From: Chitinophaga solisilvae
GTDB taxonomy: Bacteria > Bacteroidota > Bacteroidia > Chitinophagales > Chitinophagaceae
Length of the DNA stretch: 64,000 bases
Direction of reading: 5' to 3'
Assembly: GCF_009928525.1 (NCBI RefSeq)
Contig: NZ_JAABOK010000007.1
Coordinates: 310,001-374,000, forward strand
A program made the translations under genes and the position numbers. The notes under the pieces are model-generated. The model was not told the origin of the DNA, made no database searches, and worked only from the letters and a program-made list of their open reading frames with translations. Below, piece after piece: positions 17,291 to 24,869 of this stretch. Each line of letters starts with the position of its first letter. Within the stretch, counting starts at the first letter, position 1.

Positions 17291-18037
17291 TTATATCACC
17301 TGTATACCCAGGTTGATGTATGGTTTGAAAGTATCCAGCTCCGGCTTGTCTGTAATAATAGTATCGATGGCAGTAATATCGCATACCCGGTAAGGTTCCG
17401 CCGTATCCATCTTATCGCTGGTAGCGAGTGCAATTGTTTTGTTGGATGCAGCTACCATGGCAGTTTTCACATCTGCTTCGCCGAGGTCAAGCCCCGTTAC
17501 GCCTGCATACGGATGCAGGCTGCAGATGCCGAGAAAACATATGTCGGCATGCAGTTTCTCCAGCATACGGATGGTATCCATACCACCGGCCGTCCGGGAA
17601 TCCTTGCCGATGCGGCCACCCGTGAACACCAGCTCAATAGCGGGATGCTCCACCAGCTGCGCCAGGATGGGCACACTGTTGGTGATTACTGTAATGTGCA
17701 GATGCGGCGGGAATAACTTCACCAGTGATAAGGTGGAGGTACCGCCATCCATGATGATGGTCTGACCATCATGCAGGAAGGATAAGGCTTTGGCTGCTAT
17801 CTGTTTCTTATCGTGTTCATGAAAAACTATACGTTCCTTAAAGGAATACGGATTGGGCGAATGCGGGATGGCGCCTCCCCTGACTTTAATCAGCTGCCCG
17901 CTCTGCGCCAGCACTTCTAGGTCGCGGCGCACAGTGTCTTCAGATACCTGCAGGTCGGTGCTCAGCTCCGTCTGCAGCACCTTGTGATCTGTCTGCAGCT
18001 TCTTCAATATATAATCCAGGCGTTCTTCTTTCAGCAT
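17291..18037 (-). CDS. DeoR/GlpR family transcriptional regulator
   Basis: 248 residues. The N-terminal winged helix-turn-helix has the family pattern RLDYILKKLQTDHKVLQTEL and SEDTVRRDLEVLAQSGQL. The C-terminal DeoRC sensor domain (GGTSTLSLVKLFPP, FTGGRIGKDSRTAGG, ATSDKMDT) binds phosphorylated metabolites in known relatives. First gene of an operon with the MFS transporter. Direct repeats in the divergent promoter region (18052, 18072, 18102) are candidate operators, which would also control the nucleotidase-like gene at 18120. Confidence 0.92.
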   Translation of the reverse strand: MLKEERLDYILKKLQTDHKVLQTELSTDLQVSEDTVRRDLEVLAQSGQLIKVRGGAIPHSPNPYSFKERIVFHEHDKKQIAAKALSFLHDGQTIIMDGGTSTLSLVKLFPPHLHITVITNSVPILAQLVEHPAIELVFTGGRIGKDSRTAGGMDTIRMLEKLHADICFLGICSLHPYAGVTGLDLGEADVKTAMVAASNKTIALATSDKMDTAEPYRVCDITAIDTIITDKPELDTFKPYINLGIQVI

Positions 18038-18051
18038 GTTTTGCCATTTTC

Positions 18052-18110
18052 TGCAATATTATGAAAACATTTGCAATATTATGCAAGAAACAGCATATCT
18101 TTGCAATAAA
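18052..18110. promoter_or_regulatory. Direct repeats TGCAATA, candidate DeoR operator
   Basis: TGCAATATTATG occurs at 18052-18063 and 18072-18083, and TGCAATAAA at 18102-18110. Spacings of 20 and 30 nt place all three on the same face of the helix. The second overlaps the -33 box and the third overlaps the -7 box of the rightward promoter. Confidence 0.5.
18070..18103 (+). promoter_or_regulatory. Promoter of the nucleotidase-like gene
   Basis: -33 TTTG (18070-18073), 22-nt spacer, -7 TATCTTTG (18096-18103). This is a full match to the Bacteroidota consensus, 16 nt before ATG 18120. Confidence 0.65.
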
Positions 18111-18119
18111 CAGCAAAAT

Positions 18120-18659
18120 ATGGCAAGAATAGCAATAGACATGGACGGTGTAATGGCAGATACGACCAGCCATTACCTGAAGTATTACGAAGAGGAATAC
18201 GGCATCCGGGTAGATCCGGCTACACTGGCGGGTGCAGCAGAGGGAGAAGGGTTTGACGACAAGGAGGCCTGCCGCAGGTACATTACCTCACCAGGTTTTT
18301 TCAGAACATTGCCGGTGATGCCGGGCAGCCAGGAGGTAGTAAAAGCGCTGTATGATAAATATGAGGTGTTTATTGTATCGGCTGCGATGGAATTTCCTTT
18401 GTCGCTGAAAGAAAAGCTGGAATGGCTGAATGAGCATTTCCCGTTTATCAGCTGGCAGCGGGTTGTGTTCTGTGGTTCCAAAACCATTGTGGACGCAGAT
18501 ATTATGATAGATGATCACGACAAGAACCTGCGTTACTTTGACGGCAGAAAATTAATATTCAGTGCACCGCATAACCTGCATATCAATGACTACCAGCGGG
18601 TGAATAGCTGGGAAGAAGTAGCTGCTGCCCTGTTGCAGGAGCAGCTGGTAAAAGGCTAG
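18120..18659 (+). CDS. 5'(3')-deoxyribonucleotidase-like HAD phosphatase
   Basis: 179 residues of the NT5C-like HAD family, which dephosphorylates (deoxy)nucleoside monophosphates. Motif I is DMDGVMAD at residues 7-14 with both catalytic Asp. Later motifs include FIVSAAMEFP, GSKTIVDADIMIDDHDKNL and the terminal NSWEEVAAAL. ATG 18120 gives MARIAIDMDGV; the longer frame from 18036 runs back through the promoter and is rejected. Divergent from the deoR operon and sharing its repeated operator-like sites. The 3' end overlaps the next, convergent gene by 4 nt. Confidence 0.85.
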   Translation: MARIAIDMDGVMADTTSHYLKYYEEEYGIRVDPATLAGAAEGEGFDDKEACRRYITSPGFFRTLPVMPGSQEVVKALYDKYEVFIVSAAMEFPLSLKEKLEWLNEHFPFISWQRVVFCGSKTIVDADIMIDDHDKNLRYFDGRKLIFSAPHNLHINDYQRVNSWEEVAAALLQEQLVKG

Positions 18660-19183
18660 GCCTTGCCTCTTTTCTCCAGCGTTTTGATTTTGCGGATATA
18701 ATGCTGCATCTCCATACATTTATCCAGATAGGCTTCCAGCCAGTTTACACCTTTTTGTGCATGTACCGGATCTGTAAAGTAAGTGGCAGGAAGCCCCAGG
18801 CGCTGATAAAGCTGGGTAAGCTGCTCCGGGGAGAACCGGTCAGTATCCAGCCAGTCGTACAGTTCCGGTACTGTAATTTCCAATGATGCCGCCACGCCTC
18901 TGAGCGATAGCTTCTGCTGTGCAAAATACAGCAGTAACAGTTCACCCTGGTGCAGCGGCAGGTTCTCCAGGGAATCCCAATGGTAAAAATCATTTTTGGT
19001 AAGCGGTATGGCAGCCAGCAGGGTGTCCAGCTTGCGGGCTTTGATAACCGGCTGATTGAAATAGCGGTATAACCCCGGTGGAGTAAGGCCGGTCTGTTTT
19101 GCATACTGCAGTATAATGATGTTTTTCTGACGGAGTATACGCCTCAACCTGGCGCCTTCGTGAATGTAATATGGTATTGTCAT
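18656..19183 (-). CDS. Tandem helix-turn-helix protein (paralogue of 19330 gene)
   Basis: 175 residues if started at ATG 19183 (MTIPYYIHEGARLRRIL); an upstream Met at 19213 adds ten residues. Two weak XRE-like segments are seen: GARLRRILRQKNIIILQYAKQ and the region around LSLRGVAASLEITVPELYDW. A C-terminal Lys-rich helix (YIRKIKTLEKRG) follows. The layout and spacing match the protein at 19330-19944 (for example FSPEQLTQLYQRLGL versus FSPDELDRVAKGLDM). Probably a DNA-binding regulator; its target is unknown. Confidence 0.7.
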   Translation of the reverse strand: MTIPYYIHEGARLRRILRQKNIIILQYAKQTGLTPPGLYRYFNQPVIKARKLDTLLAAIPLTKNDFYHWDSLENLPLHQGELLLLYFAQQKLSLRGVAASLEITVPELYDWLDTDRFSPEQLTQLYQRLGLPATYFTDPVHAQKGVNWLEAYLDKCMEMQHYIRKIKTLEKRGKA

Positions 19184-19329
19184 GTGTAAAAAGCATTGGG
19201 GGTGCTTGCACACAAATGTAATGATATTTAATTACACTCAAAATAATTCATGTCAGAACGCCTTATATACAGCGCATTTTGGAAGTCCGGGTTTTCAAAC
19301 TGTATAAACAAATATTATTATAATAAGAA

Positions 19330-19944
19330 TTATTTCACAGTTTTGGGTTTTGTCTGTTTACGCAGGGTAGCTAATTCCTTCTTTACTTTTATCACATCAT
19401 CTTTCACGGCAGTATAACTCTTCAACAGCTGGTTATGTTCTTCCAGCAGTTTATAATATTTCTCCCGCAGCAACATCATTTCCTCACTGTCTGTCTGCCG
19501 CGCTTCCTGTATACTGCCGGGGTTCAGAAATGCTTCGGCAGTCATGTCCAGCCCTTTTGCCACCCGGTCCAGCTCGTCCGGAGAAAAGGTTTCCTTTTCA
19601 AAAACATTGTACATCGTGCGCCGGCTCATATTCAGGCGCTCTGCCAGTTTACTTTTATTCAGCCCCTTTTCCGCTATGAGGTTCTGCAGCCGGTTGCCAT
19701 GATGTATGTTTTTGCCGTTAATCATTTGTACAGCCCCGTTCCACCTGATAAATTCTTCCGGGGTTATCCCTATCAGCAGGCAAAACCGCTCCAGGTTAAT
19801 GCGCTTCATATCGCTGTTGCGCAAATGGTAGTGCGCAATCTGATTCGTGAAGCCAGCCATTTTGGCGAAGTCGATAATCTTGATCTTCTTCTGCTTCAGA
19901 ATCTGCTTTAAGCGCTGCCCCATATGTATCAGACTCGATTGCAT
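19330..19944 (-). CDS. Tandem XRE helix-turn-helix regulator with coiled coil
   Basis: 204 residues. First helix-turn-helix at about 8-65 (GQRLKQILKQKKIKIIDFAK), second and clearer one at about 80-140 (LQNLIAEKGLNKSKLAERLN, MSRRTMYNVFEKETFSPDEL). A long C-terminal coiled coil follows (LREKYYKLLEEHNQLLKSY to the end). Probably a dimeric DNA-binding protein. Its paralogue lies directly downstream on the same strand with a 146-nt gap. The octamer TGTTTATA or its complement occurs near both genes and the next one. Confidence 0.78.
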   Translation of the reverse strand: MQSSLIHMGQRLKQILKQKKIKIIDFAKMAGFTNQIAHYHLRNSDMKRINLERFCLLIGITPEEFIRWNGAVQMINGKNIHHGNRLQNLIAEKGLNKSKLAERLNMSRRTMYNVFEKETFSPDELDRVAKGLDMTAEAFLNPGSIQEARQTDSEEMMLLREKYYKLLEEHNQLLKSYTAVKDDVIKVKKELATLRKQTKPKTVK

Positions 19945-20410
19945 CGTTTATACATTTTTGTTTATAGTCTCGTAAGCACGGGTACCTCCCGTTGGATTAT
20001 GGTATAATATAACAATTAATATTTCATTTCGTAAATAAAAATATCAAAATACAGGCAAAAAATAACAATAAGAAAATACGAATTAACAGGTTATAACGAC
20101 AACGGTTACACGTAACTGATATGCTATCGTAGATTTTCATTTTAACAAACCCGTTACCATATTGAAATCTGCATTATAACAGCAGTAAAAAAGGAGATAC
20201 AAAACGAAGCATTACAACTGACAGCCGGATAATACCATTTCCCTGAAACCCTTTATTCATCGGCATTACAGAGGATTATCTTTTTTTGATAAAATGTATA
20301 ATTTTATGATTATACTTGCATCTTTATAAACATTTTTAATTACACCATAAAGATGATAACCAACATGTAATTGTTAACCTATCAATATCAAAAAAATAAA
20401 ATCATCCTCT
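19945..20410. other. 466-nt AT-rich regulatory gap
   Basis: Divergent gap between the tandem-HTH gene and the small gene at 20411. It holds TGTTTATA-like sites near 19945-19967 and at 20325-20332, the palindrome GTATAAT-n6-ATTATAC (20296-20315), and the promoter at 20285-20318. No RNA gene or ORF of note was seen. Confidence 0.5.
20285..20318 (+). promoter_or_regulatory. Promoter of the 20411 gene with embedded palindrome
   Basis: -33 TTTG (20285-20288), 22-nt spacer, -7 TATACTTG (20311-20318, one mismatch). The 7-bp inverted repeat GTATAAT/ATTATAC (20296-20315) lies in the spacer and overlaps the -7 box, as an operator would. Confidence 0.5.
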
Positions 20411-20677
20411 ATGAGTAAAGAAACCATCAACGTGTTGCTGGACATACACGAACAGATTTCAGCGATTCCGGCCATTTTCCGGGAAAAGGTATGTGTGGAT
20501 TGTAACTGGAGCCTGCCTACCTTTTACCGGAAACTACGCACCAAAGACAAGCCCAATCCGCACAGGAAGGGAGAAATGATACCAGCCCTCAGTAATGCGG
20601 AAAAACAGAAGATCATTGAAATTATGGATGAAGTGTACGACAGCTTCCGGGACAATATGGAGAAATACCGGAGATAG
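20411..20677 (+). CDS. Small protein of unknown function
   Basis: 88 residues, not recognised. It is charged and probably helical, with a central WSLPTFYRKLRTKDKPNP stretch that could be part of a DNA-binding fold, and a C-terminal helix EKQKIIEIMDEVYDSFRDNM. No signal peptide or membrane segment. A promoter lies upstream and a long terminator-like hairpin downstream, which supports it being a real gene. Its place beside two helix-turn-helix genes suggests a regulatory role, which is inference. Confidence 0.65.
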   Translation: MSKETINVLLDIHEQISAIPAIFREKVCVDCNWSLPTFYRKLRTKDKPNPHRKGEMIPALSNAEKQKIIEIMDEVYDSFRDNMEKYRR

Positions 20678-20779
20678 AACGCTCACGGCTATACGTATCC
20701 ATTGTTTGCGAAAAGTATGTTGACTGACAATCAATTCTGCCTGAAATCCCTTCCTGCCCCGGAATATGGCCTTTATATA

Positions 20780-20840
20780 ATAGCTTTCTGCCCTCCGCCG
20801 CTCTATACTGACAGGCGGCCCTGTGCAGAAAGCTATTTTT
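20780..20840 (+). terminator. Two-tier hairpin with T-run after the 20411 gene
   Basis: A perfect 12-bp stem (20780-20791 with 20825-20836; ATAGCTTTCTGC) encloses a second stem CCGCC/GGCGG (20795-20799, 20814-20818) and is followed by TTTT. It is unrelated in sequence to the H elements. The gap 20678-20998 otherwise holds only the acsA leader. Confidence 0.65.
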
Positions 20841-20998
20841 CTGCCGGCAAAATTCTTCATATAAATACCCTTCCTGTTCGACAAACAAATTGTTTTTTGC
20901 TAAATTTTTAGATTTTTTCTAGCAAACCATCGGGTTTTTCTTAAATTTAGTCCCCGTAAGGAAATGCTTATAATAACCAATAAACAATTGATGGTGCT

Positions 20999-22912
20999 AT
21001 GTCGTACCCATACCAGATTAAGACTTTAGAAGAGTATCAACAGGCTTATCAGCAGAGTGTAATAGACCCGGAAGGCTTCTGGGCAAACGTTGCAGACCAT
21101 TTTATGTGGCGCCGTAAATGGGATAAGGTGCTGGACTGGAATTTCAAAGATCCGGAAATCAAATGGTTTACCGGCGGCAAACTCAACATCACGGAGAACT
21201 GCCTGGACCGCCACCTGGGAACGCTTGGCAATACCCCTGCCATCATCTGGGAACCCAATGACCCTGAAGAACATCATCGTATTATTACTTACCGCGACCT
21301 TTACAATAAAGTATGCCAGTTCGCTAATGTGCTGAAAAATAATGGCGTTAAGAAAGGCGACCGCGTTTGTATATATATGGGTATGATCCCTGAACTGGCC
21401 ATCGCAGTACTGGCCTGCGCCCGTATCGGCGCTATCCATTCGGTGGTTTTCGGTGGTTTCAGCGCCCAGTCTATTGCCGACAGAATCCAGGATGCACAGG
21501 CCAGCCTGGTTATTACCTGCGACGGCGCTTACCGCGGCAGCAAAGACATTCCGCTCAAATCCGTTATCGACGATGCGCTCATGTCCTGCCCCTCTGTTAA
21601 GAAAGTAATCGTCTGCACCCGCACCCGCACGCCTGTCAGCATGCTCAAAGGCCGCGACCTCTGGTGGGAAGATGAAATCAAACAGGTGGAAACCATGGGC
21701 AACCCGCCCTGCCCTGCGGAGGAAATGGATGCGGAAGACATGCTCTTCATCCTCTACACTTCCGGCTCTACCGGCAAACCTAAAGGCGTGGTACACACCT
21801 GCGGCGGATACATGGTTTACGCCAACTATACCTTCGTGAACACCTTCCAGTATCAGCCGGGAGAAGTATACTTCTGTACCGCAGACGTAGGATGGATCAC
21901 CGGTCACAGCTACATCGTGTACGGCCCGCTCAGCGCAGGCGCCACCACCCTCATGTTTGAAGGCGTACCTACCTACCCGGATGCAGGCAGACTGTGGGAA
22001 ATCACTGATAAATTCCGTGTCAACACCCTGTATACCGCACCTACTGCTATCCGCAGCCTGATGGGTTACGGCCTCGGTCCCGTTAATCATAAAGACCTCA
22101 GCTCCCTGAAAAAACTGGGCAGCGTAGGTGAACCCATCAACGAAGAAGCATGGCACTGGTTTAAAGATAATATCGGTAAAGGCAAATGCCCGATAGTAGA
22201 CACCTGGTGGCAGACAGAAACAGGCGGTATCATGATTACGCCTATTGCCGGCGTTACTCCTGAAAAGCCAGGATTCGCCACCCTGCCGCTTCCCGGCGTA
22301 CAACCCATACTCGTGGATGAAAACGGGAAGGAGGTAACTGGCAACGGTGTTAACGGTAACCTCTGTATCAAATACCCATGGCCAGGTATGCTACGCACCA
22401 CCTACGGCGATCATGAGCGCTTCCGCAAAACATATTTCTCTACCTACGAAAATCTCTACTTCACCGGAGATGGCTGTATGAGAGACGAAGACGGCTACTA
22501 CCGCATTACCGGCCGTGTGGATGATGTACTCAACGTAAGCGGTCACCGTATTGGCACCGCCGAAGTGGAAAATGCCATCAACATGCATGCAGGCGTTATT
22601 GAAAGCGCCGTGGTAGGCTACCCGCATGAAATTAAAGGCCAGGGTATCTACGCTTACGTTATCATGGAACGCCTGTCCCACGATCCGGAACTCTCTAAAA
22701 AAGATATTGCCCAGACAGTGGCACGTATCATAGGGCCTATCGCTAAACCAGACAAAATCCAGATTGTAAGCGGCCTGCCTAAAACAAGATCCGGCAAAAT
22801 CATGCGCCGTATCCTGCGGAAAATTGCGGAGAACGATCTTGACAACCTGGGCGATACCTCTACCCTGCTGGATCCTGGCGTGGTAGATGAAATCAAGAAA
22901 GGAAAACTATAA
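20999..22912 (+). CDS. acsA: Acetyl-CoA synthetase
   Basis: 637-residue AMP-forming acetate-CoA ligase. The P-loop-like adenylation motif YTSGSTGKPKGVVHT is near residue 260, and WWQTETGG and YFTGDGC follow. The C-terminal TRSGKIMRRILRKI carries the catalytic Lys that is acetylated in known relatives. N-terminal WANVADHFMWRRKWDKVLDW is typical of Acs. It stands alone with its own intrinsic terminator at 22938-22974. It lets the cell use acetate. Confidence 0.96.
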   Translation: MSYPYQIKTLEEYQQAYQQSVIDPEGFWANVADHFMWRRKWDKVLDWNFKDPEIKWFTGGKLNITENCLDRHLGTLGNTPAIIWEPNDPEEHHRIITYRDLYNKVCQFANVLKNNGVKKGDRVCIYMGMIPELAIAVLACARIGAIHSVVFGGFSAQSIADRIQDAQASLVITCDGAYRGSKDIPLKSVIDDALMSCPSVKKVIVCTRTRTPVSMLKGRDLWWEDEIKQVETMGNPPCPAEEMDAEDMLFILYTSGSTGKPKGVVHTCGGYMVYANYTFVNTFQYQPGEVYFCTADVGWITGHSYIVYGPLSAGATTLMFEGVPTYPDAGRLWEITDKFRVNTLYTAPTAIRSLMGYGLGPVNHKDLSSLKKLGSVGEPINEEAWHWFKDNIGKGKCPIVDTWWQTETGGIMITPIAGVTPEKPGFATLPLPGVQPILVDENGKEVTGNGVNGNLCIKYPWPGMLRTTYGDHERFRKTYFSTYENLYFTGDGCMRDEDGYYRITGRVDDVLNVSGHRIGTAEVENAINMHAGVIESAVVGYPHEIKGQGIYAYVIMERLSHDPELSKKDIAQTVARIIGPIAKPDKIQIVSGLPKTRSGKIMRRILRKIAENDLDNLGDTSTLLDPGVVDEIKKGKL

Positions 22913-22937
22913 CCAGATCAGCTCTTTCATATTTAAG

Positions 22938-22974
22938 GATGCAGACGGCCTATCTCCGTCTGCATCTTTGTTTT
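22938..22974 (+). terminator. Intrinsic terminator of acsA
   Basis: Perfect 11-bp stem GATGCAGACGG (22938-22948) with CCGTCTGCATC (22956-22966), 7-nt loop, then TTTGTTTT. Confidence 0.85.
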
Positions 22975-22997
22975 GCGGTAATCCTTAACTTCACCCT

Positions 22998-23942
22998 ATG
23001 AAAAAATTCTGGAAACGCCTGCTGTACAGCTGCCTGTCTTTAGCACTACTGCTCAATGTGGTAGTGGCGTTCCACGCATGGAAGTTCACCCACTTCTTCA
23101 ACGACACCTCACACCGGAATAAAAGACCGGAGGAAATGAGTGTGGGAGAAAAAGCGCAGATGATGCTGTTCGGTATTCGTATATCCAAATCCGTTACGAC
23201 CGCACATCCGGATGTACCCTATGAAACAGTCCGGTTAAAAACCAAAACAGGGCTGCACCTGGAAGGCTGGTGGATACCCACCCCCAACGCCACCGGCACG
23301 GTCATCGTACTGCACGGCTACCTCGGCAACAAAGGCGCCCATCTTGCCGAAGCAATGTGGTTCCGGCAGCTGGGATATAACGTTTACCTGCAGGATTTCC
23401 GTGGGCATGGTAACAGTGACGGCTATACGTGCAGCATCGGCTACTACGAATCGGAAGATGTAAAACTGGCCTGGGATTATGTGACAGCAAAAACGCCACA
23501 GCCTGTCGTGCTATGGGGAATGAGCATGGGCGCGGCTGCCATCATGAAAGCCGTACCGGAATATCATCTTACCCCGCAAAAAATTATACTGGAAGCTCCC
23601 TATGCTACCCTCACTGATGCAGTGAAAAGCAGGATGCGTGCGGTACATCTGCCCCCTACCCCTTTCTCTCAGCTGCTCACATTCTGGGGCGGCGTGGAGC
23701 AGGGATTCTGGGGCTTCAGCCTGAATCCGCAGGATTATGCCCGCAAGCTGACCATGCCAGTACTGCACTGCTGGGGCCAGCAGGATATACGCGTACTGCA
23801 GGATGAAACGAAGCGGGTATATGCAGCGCTGGCTTCCTCCCGGAAGCAGCTGCAGGTATTCAAAAAATCAGGACATCAGTCTTTCTGCAGAAATGAGCCG
23901 GAGATCTGGAAGCCGCTGGTGAAGCGCTTTCTGAAACAATAA
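22998..23942 (+). CDS. Alpha/beta hydrolase, membrane-anchored
   Basis: 314 residues. One N-terminal hydrophobic helix (about 9-26) suggests a membrane anchor or signal sequence. The hydrolase domain shows the oxyanion-region HGYLGNKG, the RGHGNSDG loop, the nucleophile elbow GMSMGAA, the acid in WGQQDIRV and the catalytic His in KKSGHQSF. It belongs to the Bem46-like/serine aminopeptidase group. The substrate is unknown. It lies downstream of the acsA terminator, so it is transcribed separately. Confidence 0.85.
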   Translation: MKKFWKRLLYSCLSLALLLNVVVAFHAWKFTHFFNDTSHRNKRPEEMSVGEKAQMMLFGIRISKSVTTAHPDVPYETVRLKTKTGLHLEGWWIPTPNATGTVIVLHGYLGNKGAHLAEAMWFRQLGYNVYLQDFRGHGNSDGYTCSIGYYESEDVKLAWDYVTAKTPQPVVLWGMSMGAAAIMKAVPEYHLTPQKIILEAPYATLTDAVKSRMRAVHLPPTPFSQLLTFWGGVEQGFWGFSLNPQDYARKLTMPVLHCWGQQDIRVLQDETKRVYAALASSRKQLQVFKKSGHQSFCRNEPEIWKPLVKRFLKQ

Positions 23943-23973
23943 AAAAGCGCGCACCATACGAGTGGAGCGCGCT
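23941..23973 (-). terminator. Hairpin after the hydrolase gene, terminator in minus direction
   Basis: AGCGCGC (23946-23952) pairs with GCGCGCT (23967-23973), with CCA/TGG pairs inside. The A-run at 23941-23946 gives a T-run on the minus strand, so it could stop read-through from the L,D-transpeptidase gene. It starts right after the hydrolase stop codon. Confidence 0.6.
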
Positions 23974-24134
23974 CTTCACAGGATCTGACCCGCCATGTAT
24001 ATATTGGAGTCATGATGCAGTTAATTGCTCAACTGCGTCACTAGATGCCGTCTGTTACACTGACCAGTAAAGGTAGCAATCATTGCTGCCATAGGAAATC
24101 ACTGTCCCTGATTACTACAAAAATCTTTCCTGTT

Positions 24135-24701
24135 TTACCGGCGTATTACTACAGGCGTCCCTGTTTTTATGATTTCATATAATTCGACCACATCAGCTGT
24201 TTTCATACTCACACATCCCAGCGTCCAGTTAATACGGCCGTCCACATAATTATCTCTGATACCGGATTCGTATTCAACCCCATGGATACCAATACCTCCG
24301 CCAATGGTGGCCTCAGACGATAAGGAGCCGGTAGCCTGCCGCGTGTGAAATTTCTGCCACGAGTCTTCATTGGGATAATCCAGCAGCAAAAAGCGGGTCC
24401 AGCGGTTATCCATTCTTTTATTGAGAATATGAAACGTTCCTTCCGGTGTTTTACGGTCTCCTTCTGAATATTTATCTCCCTGATCACGGTTACCAAAAAC
24501 AACCTTATAAATTTTTCTCAGGGTTACATCTTCATAAAGGTACATGCGGTAATCGCTCTTATCTATCAGCAAAAAAATCTTATCCGGATTAATATTTCCG
24601 GCAGATAACCGCACATTATATAAATCATTATTCCGGACAAATCCCGTTAGCGGCAGCAGCAGTAACAAGGCTGCGTACCAATAGTTCAGGCACTTTTTCA
24701 T
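24135..24701 (-). CDS. L,D-transpeptidase family (YkuD) protein
   Basis: 188 residues with a signal peptide (MKKCLNYWYAALLLLLPLTGF). The YkuD domain starts near KIFLLIDKSDYRMYLY. The active-site region shows GIGIHGVEYESG and, 20-odd residues later, LGCVSM with the nucleophile Cys. Such enzymes cross-link peptidoglycan or attach proteins to it in the periplasm. TPEGTFHILNK is the usual substrate-loop motif. It stands alone between the minus-strand terminator and element H5. Confidence 0.88.
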   Translation of the reverse strand: MKKCLNYWYAALLLLLPLTGFVRNNDLYNVRLSAGNINPDKIFLLIDKSDYRMYLYEDVTLRKIYKVVFGNRDQGDKYSEGDRKTPEGTFHILNKRMDNRWTRFLLLDYPNEDSWQKFHTRQATGSLSSEATIGGGIGIHGVEYESGIRDNYVDGRINWTLGCVSMKTADVVELYEIIKTGTPVVIRR

Positions 24702-24754
24702 AGGGCAAATAATATGCAGATAACGTGTATAGGGAGAATTTATTGTGATAAATC

Positions 24755-24862
24755 AATTACGAATTGCGAATTACGAATTACGAATGAAAAGCGAAGACCG
24801 AAGCGGATATTCGCTTCGGTCTTCGCTTTTCATTCGTAATTCGTAATTGGTAATTCGTAATT
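24755..24862. repeat. Long inverted repeat element H5 (B-type), 3' of the M16 peptidase gene
   Basis: 51-bp arms at 24755-24805 and 24812-24862 with only a 6-nt loop and two mismatches in the second heptamer. The core is AATGAAAAGCGAAGACCGAAGCG. It lies 7 nt from the stop codon of the peptidase gene. Confidence 0.95.
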
Positions 24863-24869
24863 CCTTGTA

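Noticed and set aside
17051..17716. Long plus-strand frames over the MFS and deoR genes
   Set aside because: Antisense shadows; the minus-strand products are clear family members and span the same bases.
21026..22303. 425-codon minus-strand frame inside acsA
   Set aside because: Antisense shadow of a clear acetyl-CoA synthetase; no matching family.
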